A DNA stretch of 38,691 bases from Gemmatimonadota bacterium. GTDB lineage: Bacteria; Gemmatimonadota; Gemmatimonadetes; Gemmatimonadales; GWC2-71-9. Below the pieces are notes generated by a model. That model was not told the DNA's origin. It did not search any database and worked only from the letters and a program-made list of their open reading frames with translations. Numbering within the stretch: position 1 is the first letter of the stretch; each line of letters begins with the position of its first letter. Below, in pieces: positions 1-7,599 of this stretch. The position numbers and the translations under genes were made by a program. The stretch covers positions 1 to 38,691 of the forward strand of contig SHZT01000017.1 in assembly GCA_009692185.1 (NCBI GenBank), given 5' to 3'.

Positions 1-1
1 C

Positions 2-73
2 GAGGCGTACGCCAAGGATCCTCGTATCAAGAGCGTCGAGTGGCATAAGGCAGCTACCAGCTGGTGGCCCTAG
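2..73 (+). CDS. 3' end of an unidentified gene (partial)
   Basis: An open frame enters from the left edge and stops at TAG 71-73. The 23 visible residues end in a tryptophan-rich tail (..AATSWWP) and do not identify a family. The stop lies 4 bases before a GCCTAAC motif that opens an attC-like inverted repeat, the spacing expected of the last gene of an integron cassette. It could also be a chance open frame; too little is visible to decide. Confidence 0.35.
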   Translation, partial: EAYAKDPRIKSVEWHKAATSWWP

Positions 74-77
74 TGCC

Positions 78-221
78 GCCTAACCAGCGCGTGAAGCTGG
101 CAAGCGTCGCTGGAGGTAGAATTGCCGTTATGCGCCCCGCGTTGACCGGCGTAAGCCTAGGCCGAGTTCCTTGCGCCCCAGCGGAGTCGCTCGCAGCTTA
201 AGCGCGATCCGTTTCTTAGAC
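78..221. other. attC-like imperfect inverted repeat (possible integron recombination site)
   Basis: GCCTAAC at 78-84 matches the attC R'' consensus RYYYAAC, and CTTAGAC at 215-221 matches the R' consensus GTTRRRY except for its first base. Nested complementary arms lie between them: CGCG 88-91 with CGCG 203-206, AAGCTG 94-99 with CAGCTT 194-199, and CGCTGG 108-113 with CCAGCG 178-183. The whole would fold as one long bulged hairpin of about 144 bases, at or slightly above the usual upper size of attC sites. It directly follows a stop codon and precedes a nuclease gene. No integrase is in the window. It may be a decayed site or a coincidental repeat. Confidence 0.35.
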
Positions 222-228
222 CGCTAGT

Positions 229-567
229 ATGGACGCATCGACAAGCGGCAATGACATGAACCGCTGGAAAATCCCCGGCTGGCTAGAACGCGAAGTCATT
301 GAACGCGACCGCTGCTGTGTTTACTGCGGAGTAGAGTTCAGAGCGCAGAGCGAGAATCGACGCGACAGACCGTCATGGGAGCACATTATCAATGATGCAC
401 GTATCATCACGCGCGAGAACATTGCCAGATGCTGCGTCGGATGCAACGCAAGCAAAGGCACCAAGAATCTTGTTCAGTGGCTCGAGTCAAAGTACTGCCG
501 AACTCGCGGCATTACTGGCGAATCAGTTTCGTCGGTCGTTCGGACCGTCCTCGGGGCGAATGCCTGA
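229..567 (+). CDS. HNH endonuclease family protein
   Basis: The 112-residue protein is a small stand-alone HNH nuclease. Visible landmarks are a CxxC pair (C30, C33), a WEHI segment with the likely catalytic H52, and a second CxxC pair (C69, C72) followed by N-A-S-K-G, the usual zinc-ribbon plus HNH layout. HNH domains make metal-dependent DNA nicks or breaks and occur in restriction systems, mobile elements and phage-type genes. The start at 229 is the longest; an internal ATG at 256 begins just before the conserved part and neither has a clear ribosome site. It sits between an attC-like repeat and a second, broken nuclease gene, which suggests a defence or mobile cassette. The substrate cannot be read. 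Confidence 0.75.
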   Translation: MDASTSGNDMNRWKIPGWLEREVIERDRCCVYCGVEFRAQSENRRDRPSWEHIINDARIITRENIARCCVGCNASKGTKNLVQWLESKYCRTRGITGESVSSVVRTVLGANA

Positions 568-625
568 AGCTGACGGGCGCAAATCCCGCCATTGCGGGCC
601 GAGTTAAACCCAGCCGGGAGATCCT

Positions 626-1359
626 GTGACGAACAAGGAGCAGATCCGCCAACAGGCACTGGCCATCCTCGAGGCCGAACCTCACGGTATCCGGATTTCG
701 TCCGACGGATTAGCGAGGCCCTGCCATCCATCCCCAAGAACACAATCCACGGCAATCTGTGGAATCTCGAGACGCAGTTACCTGACGTCGTTTTCAAACC
801 AGCCCGTGGACGGTATCTCCACGTGAAGTTCCGTGATTCCTCGACAGCTGCAATCACCCCGACCAAGCAGCCGACAAAGGAGAAGATCAGAGAAGAGGAG
901 TTCTACGAACCGTTCGCCGACTGGCTCGTCAATGAACTCGAGGAATGCACAAAGGCTATACCCGTGGGTGGAGCGGTGTTCAAGGACAAATGGGGTACCC
1001 CGGACGTAATCGGCATTCGCGAGCCGCGGAAGAGCGACATCATCAAGTTCCCGACCGAGATTGTCACTGCCGAGGTGAAGATCGACGCCGCGGGCCTCAT
1101 CACCGCCTTCGGCCAAGCCTGTGCATACCGATTGTTCAGCCACAAGTCCTACATTGTGATCCCCTCAGCGTCGGCCGAGGATGACGTCACCCGCTTGGAT
1201 ACTCTAGCGCGGATTTTCGGCATTGGCCTCATCCTTTTCGATGCGGCGCACCCGAAAGAACCATCCTTTGAGATTCGCGTGCGGGCAGCCAAACAGGAGC
1301 CCGACATGTTTTACGTGAACCGCTCTATGAAGCTCATCGAGGATCAGTTGTTTGACTAG
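626..1359 (+). pseudogene. Frameshifted winged-helix / PD-(D/E)XK nuclease-like gene
   Basis: A GTG start at 626 with a GGGAG ribosome site at 616-620 opens a frame that begins like a winged-helix domain (residues 1-25, ..LEAEPHGIR). That frame then turns into nonsense, while the natural continuation (FVRRISEALPSIP) appears in another frame from about 698. One base appears to be missing near 690-700. The second frame runs to TAG 1359 and carries a GTPD motif (Asp codon near 1003) and an EVK motif (1072-1080), the spacing of a PD-(D/E)XK nuclease core, then a GQACAYRL helix. The likely ancestor was a DNA-binding fused nuclease of about 244 residues. A sequencing or assembly error is an equal alternative to a real mutation. 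A TTG at 592 opens the second frame too but gives an unrelated N-terminus. Confidence 0.6.
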
Positions 1360-1806
1360 TCAGCCGATCAGTGGCGCGGCCTCGCCCATCCTTGGAGTCA
1401 GCGAACTGCACACTTAGTTCATCCCGGGTTGTGGCAACACCGATTCCCCTGCAACTAGCGGCCCATCGGGCAGCACGTGTACCAAGCGCCTACGGAGGTG
1501 CTCCCACTCCTCCGCGCTCATCAGGTCGCGCACCAGCGCCACATCCTCCGGCCAGATCGGCGGAGTGTTAGCCCAAACTGCCTCACGAAATGGGGTACAG
1601 AGCAAGGCACCATTGCGGGGCGCAGGTCTCGGCCGAATATTCAATCATGTTCACACCAAGTCCCCAGCCAGAAGAGACTGTCGTGGCATCGGTTGGCAGG
1701 CAAACGACTATGTAACGTCGAATCGGGGATTGGGCATTCGCCGCGGGGACGCTCGCGTGTACCGATCACGGCTGCGGCCCGGCCCCGACCACCACGGAGG
1801 CTTCGC
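1360..1806. other. Gene-poor stretch with one weak minus-strand open frame
   Basis: No gene is convincing here. A 76-codon open frame on the minus strand (1644-1414) reads ..LVRDLMSAEEWEHLRRRL.., which loosely recalls the N-terminus of IS5-type transposases, but no catalytic segment follows, so it could be an insertion-sequence remnant or chance. The last ~100 bases must hold the leader of the lipoprotein gene at 1807, which has a GGAGG ribosome site at 1796-1800. I see no clear promoter or terminator. Confidence 0.3.
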
Positions 1807-3120
1807 ATGAAACCAGTACCACGCTCTTTTGCCGTCCTCTGCAGCATTCTCGCCACCGTCACCGTCGGCTGCGAGGAAGCCGCGACCCCGGCACCGCCAA
1901 GGACCGCGGCTCCGACCGACCCCGTCACCATCGTCGCGGCCGTCACGGTTCCCGGCAATGCGATCCAGAGTGGTACCAAGTCCTGGGTCGACGACGCCAC
2001 CAAGCGGTACTACCTCACCGATGTGTCGAACGCCGGCGTGGACGTCATCGACGCCACGACCTACGCCTACGTGGGGCGCGTGACGGGATTCGTCGGGAGC
2101 ACCGGGGTCGCCGGGACCTCCGGGCCCAACAGCATTGTGTTTACGGGAGACGGGAAGGCCTGGGTCACCGACGGCATCAGCGGGGTGAGAGTGGTGGACC
2201 TCGGCACCTTGACGATCAGCGCGACGATCAGCACCGCTATCGCGGCGTGCGACAACGGGACGGTGCGCAACTGCCAGCGCACGAACGAGATCTCCTACGA
2301 TCCAGAGCACAAGATCATCTTCGTCCAGAATCCTTCCCCGCTTGACCTCGCGGGTAACGCGATCGACACCTACGGGGTGTTTATTTCCGCGGTCCCCCCG
2401 TACCCGGTGCTGGGCACGATCACGTTCGTGGATCGTAGAAACCAGGAGGCACCGCTCTGGGACCCCGTGCAACACCGTTTCCTGACCGCCGTGGCGGGGA
2501 GGCTGGTGGGCACCACGGTCTACGATCAGTATGTCGCGGTCATCGATCCTACGGTTCGCCCCTTCACGATGGAAAAGAAGTTCCCGATCAATTGCTTCGC
2601 GCTGGGGCTCACCCCAACGCCGGGGGGCTTGTTCGGCATCAATGATCCAGCCCTCGGACCGAACGGGAAGATGGTGATACCAGGGTGCGGCAAGGCGCTC
2701 ATCATGGATACCCAGACGGGAGCAGTCACCCCGATTCTGCAGATCGGGGGCGGTAACCAGACGTGGTACAACTCGGGCGACGGCCGCTACTACGTCACCG
2801 GGGTGGACATCACGACCGGCGCCAACTCGCTCGGCATCATCAACGCGGCCACCGGTACCTGGATCCAGAGCGTCGTCGCCCTGCAGGCGACGAACCCCAC
2901 CGCCTACGCGGCGACAAATACGATATTCGCCGTCGTTCAGATCACGGCGGCCCAGGCCGCAACCCCGGCAACGGACACCAGCGAGTGCATCGCGTTCAAC
3001 GTGGCGGGCAGAGGCTGCATTCTGGTGTTCAAGCACACGGTGAACGCCGCTCCCCCCTTCAGCGCCATGCGGCGCGCGTTGCCGGCCGACGGCGGCTACA
3101 TCGAAGATGACGACAGTTGA
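1807..3120 (+). CDS. Secreted beta-propeller (YncE/YVTN-like) lipoprotein
   Basis: The 437-residue product starts at ATG 1807, 6 bases after GGAGG. An open frame extends further upstream but lacks a ribosome site there. Residues 1-21 form a lipoprotein-type signal ending in TVTVGC, then a Pro/Ala/Thr-rich linker. The rest contains repeated segments of the type 'xxVWVTDGxxGVRVVDLGTLxxxATI' spaced at about 40-60 residues, typical of YVTN/YncE beta-propellers, with conserved W-x-D and V-x-D steps. The C-terminus is acidic (IEDDDS). It is probably anchored in the envelope facing the periplasm or outside. No ligand residues can be assigned. It is monocistronic and followed by a hairpin terminator at 3188. 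Confidence 0.75.
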   Translation: MKPVPRSFAVLCSILATVTVGCEEAATPAPPRTAAPTDPVTIVAAVTVPGNAIQSGTKSWVDDATKRYYLTDVSNAGVDVIDATTYAYVGRVTGFVGSTGVAGTSGPNSIVFTGDGKAWVTDGISGVRVVDLGTLTISATISTAIAACDNGTVRNCQRTNEISYDPEHKIIFVQNPSPLDLAGNAIDTYGVFISAVPPYPVLGTITFVDRRNQEAPLWDPVQHRFLTAVAGRLVGTTVYDQYVAVIDPTVRPFTMEKKFPINCFALGLTPTPGGLFGINDPALGPNGKMVIPGCGKALIMDTQTGAVTPILQIGGGNQTWYNSGDGRYYVTGVDITTGANSLGIINAATGTWIQSVVALQATNPTAYAATNTIFAVVQITAAQAATPATDTSECIAFNVAGRGCILVFKHTVNAAPPFSAMRRALPADGGYIEDDDS

Positions 3121-3187
3121 GGAGCTCGTGGCGGGGTGAAGTAACGAAGGACCTGTAAAGGCGTTTTTGCATTTCAGGAACACCGAG

Positions 3188-3217
3188 GCCCGCTCCAGAC
3201 CATCGGAGCGGGCTTCG
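3188..3217 (+). terminator. Hairpin terminator after the propeller lipoprotein
   Basis: GCCCGCTCC (3188-3196) and GGAGCGGGC (3205-3213) form a perfect 9-bp stem with an 8-base loop, followed by TTCGTATT. The T-run is weak, so termination may be partial. It lies about 70 bases past the lipoprotein stop and before the transporter fragment. Confidence 0.6.
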
Positions 3218-3287
3218 TATTGCCCGCAGCGTTGACGGCCTCCACTCCGTGCCGTAGGGTACCGCTTCCCTGCCTCCAAGAGGGCGA

Positions 3288-3617
3288 ATGACTGCACCGA
3301 AGACCGCGGGGGCCGAGCACGTCGACCTGGCCGACATGCGCCGCCGCATCAAGGCGATCTTCATCGGCTCCGTCGGCAATCTGGTCGAGTGGTACGACTT
3401 CTACGCCTACGCGGCGTTCGCCCTCTACTTCGCCGGCTCCTTCTTCCCGGGGAACGACCCCGTGGTCCAGCAGCTGAATGCGGCGCTGCTGTTCGCGTTC
3501 GGCTTCATCGTGCGGCCTGTCGGCGGCTGGCTGTTTGGCCACCTCGCCGACCAGTACGGGCGGCGGAAGGCGCTGATGCTGTCGGTGCTGTTGATGTGCT
3601 TCGGGTCGCTGATGGTC
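3288..3617 (+). pseudogene. Truncated MFS transporter, MHS family, N-terminal fragment
   Basis: ATG 3288 opens a frame whose first 110 residues are a metabolite:H+ symporter (KgtP/ProP-type) N-terminus: the cytosolic segment, TM1 with GNLVEWYDFYAY, TM2, and the signature GHLADQYGRRKALMLSV in loop 2-3. After GSLMV (about 3617) the sequence stops resembling a transporter and runs into unrelated Pro/Arg/Thr-rich codons, ending at 3734. Family members have about 430 residues and 12 TMs, so only about a quarter remains and transport is not expected. The break is the left edge of a fusion with a truncated lipoprotein gene in another frame. Confidence 0.8.
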
Positions 3618-4036
3618 GATCGGCCATCTACGGCGGCACCGCCGACGAGACGATCCACCCCCGAATCGCGGGGTCCCGTTTCCGCACGATGGCCGTCGTC
3701 GCCGGGAATGACGCCAAGACGGACCTCAACTTGAGCGCTGGTCTTCGAGAGATGCTGCGGGACTCCGGTTGGACGGCTCTTCAGGCGCCGGGTCGTTGGG
3801 AATCGGAGCTCGACGCCACTGCCGACCTCTGCAGCCGGGCGACGTTTCAGGGAGTTCTGGTGGTCATGTACGACCGCTTGACCTTGCGTGCCTGCCCCGA
3901 TCGTGAAATCGCCTATGAAATCGACGGTGCCGCGGATCTTGGGCTACGGGGAATGGCAAACCGCCTCATGGCCTACCTGAGAACGGGCAGGGCCGATTCG
4001 ACCAGTACGGGACGGCGGAAAGTATCTCCCTTTTGA
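3618..4036 (+). pseudogene. 5'-truncated copy of the 27.8-kb lipoprotein family
   Basis: In a frame different from the transporter fragment, codons from about 3684 to 4000 encode a protein clearly related to the intact lipoprotein at 28260-27781. Both share GW-AL---GRW, an A-AD-C segment, a central VLxxxYxxLxLxxC strand and the ending DLG(L/I)(R/D)GMANRL(M/I)(A/S)YLRTG. The copy lacks the signal peptide and lipobox, so it cannot be exported as such. An ATG at 3689 could start a 115-residue cytosolic product, but no ribosome site is visible. It ends at TGA 4036. It is best read as the right half of a deletion or recombination scar. Confidence 0.7.
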
Positions 4037-4094
4037 CCCTTTGACGGCGGGGTAGGAAACACCCCGTTTCTCGAATATCTTCCCCGAACCTCCC

Positions 4095-4133
4095 GTTCCC
4101 CTCTCCCGAGAGGGAGAGGGGACAGGGGCGAGG
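4095..4133. repeat. 39-bp palindromic repeat, copy 1 (abuts tRNA-Ser)
   Basis: A palindrome CCCCTCTCCC (4098-4107) / GGGAGAGGGG (4112-4121) is followed by an asymmetric tail ACAGGGGCGAGG. It aligns over all 39 bases with copies at 4283-4321 and 8535-8573, differing at a few positions in the loop and tail. The tail runs 2 bases into the acceptor stem of tRNA-Ser. Confidence 0.85.
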
Positions 4134-4221
4134 AGGAGTGGCCGAGTGGCTGAAGGCGCCGGTTTGCTAAACCGTTATAGGGTCAAAAGCTCTATCGGGG
4201 GTTCGAATCCCCCCTCCTCCG
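4132..4221 (+). tRNA. tRNA-Ser(GCT)
   Basis: GGAGGAG (4132-4138) pairs with CTCCTCC (4214-4220), with discriminator G4221. The anticodon GCT (4166-4168) lies in the loop TTGCTAA. The long variable arm of serine tRNAs is present (TTATAGGGTCAAAAGCTCTA) and the T-arm is GGGGGTTCGAATCCCCC. No CCA is encoded. It reads AGC/AGU serine codons. Confidence 0.95.
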
Positions 4222-4261
4222 TGAACGCGATGTCCGGTCTCTGGACCCAATCCGTGATACA

Positions 4262-5608
4262 ATGCCCATGAGCGAGTCGAACGTTCCCCTCTCCCGCCAG
4301 GGAGAGGGGTCAGGGGTGAGGCTCCGCTTCGCTCCGTCTCCGACGGGCTACCTCCACGTCGGGGGCGCGCGCACCGCGCTCTTCAACTGGCTCTACGCCC
4401 GCAGGGTGGGCGGGGCCTTCCTCCTCCGAATTGAAGACACCGACAAGGCCCGCTCCTCGGACGAGCACACCCAGGTCATCCTTGATGGCCTGACGTGGCT
4501 CGGCCTTGACTGGGATGAAGACGTGGTCTTCCAGGGCGCCCGCGTCGAGCGGCACCGCGACGTGGCCGACCAGCTCCTCGCCGCCGGGCACGCCTACGCC
4601 GAAGAGGGCGCCGTCCGGCTCCGCATGCCCCAGGGCGAGATCGCCTGGGATGACACGGTCCACGGGCCCATCAGCTTCCAGGGCGTGGACGTGAAGGACT
4701 GGATCATCCTGCGCTCAGATCGCACGCCGACCTACAACTTCTCGGTCGTCGTGGACGACATAGACATGAAGGTCACGCAGGTCATGCGGGGCGACGATCA
4801 CATCTCGAATACGCCGAAACAGATCGCGGTCTACCGCGCCCTCGGTGTTCCCCTCCCCGCGTTCGGCCACGTGCCAATGATCCACGGCATGGACGGGAAG
4901 AAACTGTCCAAGCGCCACGGCGCCACCGCCGTCGGTGACTATCAGCAGCTCGGCATCCTGCCCGCCGCCATGCGCAACTTCCTCGCGCTCCTGGGCTGGA
5001 GCCCGGGCGGCGACCGCGAGCTGTTCTATGACATCAAGGAAATGACCGAGGCGTTCACCCTGGAAGGAATCCAGCGCAAGGCCGCCATCTTCGACACGAA
5101 GAAGCTCGAGTGGATGAACGGCCAGCACCTGACACAGCTCGCGCCGGCGGAGCTGCTCCCGATCATCACCCCGATCCTCACATCGCAGGGCTTCGATCCA
5201 GCGGCGTACGACGGCGAACGGATTCTTCGCGCAATCCAGGTCGTCCGCGAACGTTCGCGCACGACACTCGAGGTTGCCCGCCAGGTGGCCGTGCGCCTGG
5301 GTAGCGGGGCGATCGAAAACGACCCCAAAGCGGCGGAAGCAATCGCCAAGGACCCGGCCGCCTTCAAGACTGCAACCGAATCCGCCGCGCGCAGGCTGGC
5401 CGGCGTTCCCGAGGACAAGTGGGAGCCGACGCAGCTTGAAGCCGAGCTCCGCGCCTTGGCCGAGTCGTTCGGGATCCCCGCCGGCAAGGTGTTCCAGCCA
5501 ATCCGGATCGCGCTCACCGGCGGCACGGTGTCGGAGCCTGTGCACGACCTGATATGGGCGGTCGGGAAAACCGAAACCCTCTCTCGTCTCAAGGCCGCGA
5601 CCGGTTAG
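4262..5608 (+). CDS. gltX: Glutamyl-tRNA synthetase
   Basis: This class I synthetase charges tRNA-Glu (and possibly tRNA-Gln, if non-discriminating) in the cytosol. The product has RFAPSPTGYLHVGGARTALF with the HIGH-type motif, the GluRS signature WxxLGLDWDEDV, and KKLSKRHGA as the KMSKS loop near residue 219. The C-terminal anticodon-binding domain fills the rest; 448 residues is near the family's usual 460-490. The N-terminus is odd: residues about 8-20 (PLSRQGEGSGVR) are encoded by a 39-bp palindromic repeat, and the native protein usually begins right at VR(L/V)RFAPSPTG. A GTG at 4316, preceded by the repeat's GGAGAGGGG, may be the real start. ATG 4262 and 4268 are alternatives. It stands between a tRNA and a YceI-like gene 9 bases downstream. 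Confidence 0.97.
   Translation: MPMSESNVPLSRQGEGSGVRLRFAPSPTGYLHVGGARTALFNWLYARRVGGAFLLRIEDTDKARSSDEHTQVILDGLTWLGLDWDEDVVFQGARVERHRDVADQLLAAGHAYAEEGAVRLRMPQGEIAWDDTVHGPISFQGVDVKDWIILRSDRTPTYNFSVVVDDIDMKVTQVMRGDDHISNTPKQIAVYRALGVPLPAFGHVPMIHGMDGKKLSKRHGATAVGDYQQLGILPAAMRNFLALLGWSPGGDRELFYDIKEMTEAFTLEGIQRKAAIFDTKKLEWMNGQHLTQLAPAELLPIITPILTSQGFDPAAYDGERILRAIQVVRERSRTTLEVARQVAVRLGSGAIENDPKAAEAIAKDPAAFKTATESAARRLAGVPEDKWEPTQLEAELRALAESFGIPAGKVFQPIRIALTGGTVSEPVHDLIWAVGKTETLSRLKAATG
4283..4321. repeat. 39-bp palindromic repeat, copy 2 (at the gltX 5' end)
   Basis: The arms CCCCTCTCCC and GGGAGAGGGG flank a 4-base loop (GCCA), followed by the tail TCAGGGGTGAGG. The tail contains a GTG in frame with gltX. 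The copy therefore either encodes 13 extra residues or supplies a ribosome site plus start codon. It matches copy 3 at 37 of 39 positions. Confidence 0.85.
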
Positions 5609-5617
5609 AGTTGTCCC

Positions 5618-6358
5618 ATGCGCTGGTTCAGCCGCACGCTCGTCCTTTGTTTCGTCCTGACCCGCCCCGCCATTGCCCAGTCCGAGCGCTGGGTGGTCGA
5701 CCCGGCGCTCAGCCTCGCGTGGTGGCAGATCAATCCCCACCTGAACCATCTGTGGGCTACTACCTGCCCCGGAGATCCCTCCTGGCGCCCGGGGGAAGAC
5801 CGCGGGGCCGGTTGGCTCGTTCCCGACCTCAAGACCCCCAGGGGGTACGCGGCGATCGCCGATACGGTGGTGCCGCTCCTCCCGCGAAAGTGGGCCCTGC
5901 CGCTTTGTGCGCGGGCCGTGCGCGGCGAAATCGCCACCTCGGACGCCAGTGGCTGGAAAGAGGTCCGCGGGCTGATCGTGCTCCGCCCCGACTCGCTGGT
6001 TACCGGGTTGGCCATGCGCGACGAATACGCGCGGAAGGCCGTGTATGAATCCGTGCGCTACCCCGACATCCGGTTCACCATCGACAGCCTGACCGACATC
6101 CAGCCGGGCGATACGTTGCGCGCCACCATCGTGGGGACATTCGAGTTCCGCGGCGTAAAGCGGGCGGCGACCGCTTCCGCGAAGGCGTGGCGGAACGCCG
6201 GCGGGCTTCGGGTCATGGCGCAGTTCACCGTGGTGCCCCGTGATCTCATCAATGTGTACGGAGTCTCCAGCGTGGCCCTTGGGCTGGGGGTGGGCGGCCA
6301 GGTCTGGAAGACATTGCATCTCGGCGTTGACGTGGTGCTCAAGCGGGAGGGTGCATGA
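5618..6358 (+). CDS. YceI-like periplasmic protein, paralogue 1
   Basis: The 246-residue protein has a signal peptide (residues 1-21, ending AIAQ) and a YceI-type fold recognisable from its C-terminal half: YARKAVYESVRYPDIRFTID, a GTFEFRGVKR strand and a closing LGLGVGGQVW. YceI proteins are secreted eight-stranded barrels that bind isoprenoid-like lipids. An N-terminal block absent from typical YceI carries WWQINPHLNHLW and TTCPGDPSWRPGE, and this block recurs in the paralogues at 25039 and 26336. Its Cys and a second one in PLCARAVRG are conserved in all three, suggesting a disulfide. It follows gltX by 9 bases and its stop overlaps the next start (ATGA). The ligand is unknown. Confidence 0.8.
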   Translation: MRWFSRTLVLCFVLTRPAIAQSERWVVDPALSLAWWQINPHLNHLWATTCPGDPSWRPGEDRGAGWLVPDLKTPRGYAAIADTVVPLLPRKWALPLCARAVRGEIATSDASGWKEVRGLIVLRPDSLVTGLAMRDEYARKAVYESVRYPDIRFTIDSLTDIQPGDTLRATIVGTFEFRGVKRAATASAKAWRNAGGLRVMAQFTVVPRDLINVYGVSSVALGLGVGGQVWKTLHLGVDVVLKREGA

Positions 6359-6756
6359 AGGGTCGGTCCCTGGTTGCCAGCATGCTGGCCGGCACGCAAC
6401 TGGCCTGTCTTGCCCCGATGCGTCGCGTCGAGCTGAGTCACATGGACGACGGCATCGGGCGCGTGTGGGTCACCCGCAACGATGGCGCCAGGATGGAAGT
6501 GCACTCGCCCCGTATCATCCAGGATTCACTGTTCGCCGGGTGGGCGCCGGACGGCATCACGTTCATCGGATTCCCCGTGTCGGAAATCCAGGAGGTGTCG
6601 ATGCGGGGGTCGGCGCTGGGCCGGACTTTGCTGCTGGTGGGAGTAGTGTCGGGCGTAGTGCTGATCACCGTGTTCACGGTGAGCGGGCACAGCCCCGATA
6701 CGCAGGAAATCGAGGAGGACTTCACGGTGCCGCGAATCCCGCGGGTTCCTGACTAG
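6355..6756 (+). CDS. Small lipoprotein/membrane-anchored protein of unknown function
   Basis: The 133-residue product overlaps the YceI-like gene by ATGA, so the two are probably co-translated. It has a hydrophobic N-terminus with a possible lipobox (GTQLACLAPMRRVE), a short beta-rich domain (VWVTRNDGARMEVHSP..DSLFAGW), and one TM helix near residues 88-107. The tail is acidic and proline-rich. The layout and the motifs R-(N/D)-x-DG-A, IxxDSLxG and (I/V)xxVxxR before the TM are shared with the lipoprotein at 27661-27206, so they are likely paralogues. Its stop overlaps the stop of the convergent gene (CTAG 6753-6756). No function is assigned. Confidence 0.65.
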   Translation: MKGRSLVASMLAGTQLACLAPMRRVELSHMDDGIGRVWVTRNDGARMEVHSPRIIQDSLFAGWAPDGITFIGFPVSEIQEVSMRGSALGRTLLLVGVVSGVVLITVFTVSGHSPDTQEIEEDFTVPRIPRVPD

Positions 6757-7571
6757 GGAATCAGCGGCGCCTTCTGGGTGGTGTCCGGCGGAATCCGCTG
6801 CTGATGTTCCGCCTCTTTCCGCTCTCGTAGCTCCTTCACATACCGCTTGAATTCCACCGCGCTCTGCGCCCGGAACGCCGCCTGCATGAGGTCTTCCCGC
6901 ATCCGCTGAAGCTGGGCGTTCCGCTGGGCCAGTTCGTAGTTCCCCGAGGGCAGAGGCAGCAGCGCCAGCACGGCAGTCGGCAGCTTGATGGGCCCAAGGT
7001 AGATCCATTTGCCATCAATGCCCCACGTCTGTCCGGCGATCTCGGTCGTCCACTTGGGCGCCTGGCGCACCGAGAACGAATCCGGCGGCACCGTGTCCAT
7101 GTAGGTCCGGATCTTCTCGGCCAGGGCTGAGTCCACCCGGGCCACGTGGTTCGGCATTTCCTTGGCTTCCCGCTTCGCGGGCAGGTTGCCGTTGAGCACG
7201 TCCGTGACGCGCACCCAAAGCCGTCCGTCGCCGTACCGGGGCTCGATGGCCGCGTGTCCAGCTGCCGGCATGGTGTCCACTGCCGGGCGGAGCGGAGCGG
7301 CTGGAGCGCGGCCGTCTGGAATCACCATGGCGACGGCCGGTGCGGCGGGCGGCGGCGCGGGTGCCGGTGCGGGCTCCGTGGGTCGCGGTCCCGCGACCGG
7401 AATACCATGCACCGGCTCTCGATAGACCGGCACCGTGGCCAGGGCCTCGTCGCCGTCGGTGAGGTCGATGTACGTGACCTTGGGCTGGGGTTTCGCCCTC
7501 ATGGTGGAAAGCATGAGACCGATCACCAGGACGTGAACGACGCCGCTGACCACCATCCAGCGCCGCGACAT
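6753..7571 (-). CDS. Single-TM, TonB-like protein of unknown function
   Basis: From ATG 7571 the protein has 272 residues; a TTG at 7631 adds 20 residues but lies inside the helicase gene. It has a short Arg-rich cytosolic tip, one TM helix (about residues 5-24), then a Pro/Ala-rich stretch (about residues 65-105) as in TonB-type linkers that span the periplasm. A folded C-terminal region contains WGIDGKWIYLGPIKLP and a basic coiled segment rich in Arg, Glu and Gln. No TonB C-terminal signature is seen. It is the last gene of the nine-gene minus-strand operon, 28 bases after the helicase stop. Confidence 0.6.
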   Translation of the reverse strand: MSRRWMVVSGVVHVLVIGLMLSTMRAKPQPKVTYIDLTDGDEALATVPVYREPVHGIPVAGPRPTEPAPAPAPPPAAPAVAMVIPDGRAPAAPLRPAVDTMPAAGHAAIEPRYGDGRLWVRVTDVLNGNLPAKREAKEMPNHVARVDSALAEKIRTYMDTVPPDSFSVRQAPKWTTEIAGQTWGIDGKWIYLGPIKLPTAVLALLPLPSGNYELAQRNAQLQRMREDLMQAAFRAQSAVEFKRYVKELRERKEAEHQQRIPPDTTQKAPLIP

Positions 7572-7599
7572 ATCTCGCGGAACGAGGTTGCCGCCCAGC

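Noticed and set aside
585-598. Hairpin CCCGC-CATT-GCGGG between the two nuclease genes as a terminator.
   Set aside because: A 5-bp stem with no T-run; too weak to call.
1414-1644. A 76-codon minus-strand frame that loosely recalls an IS5-type transposase N-terminus.
   Set aside because: No catalytic residues, no terminal inverted repeats seen, and similarity is limited to a short amphipathic helix.
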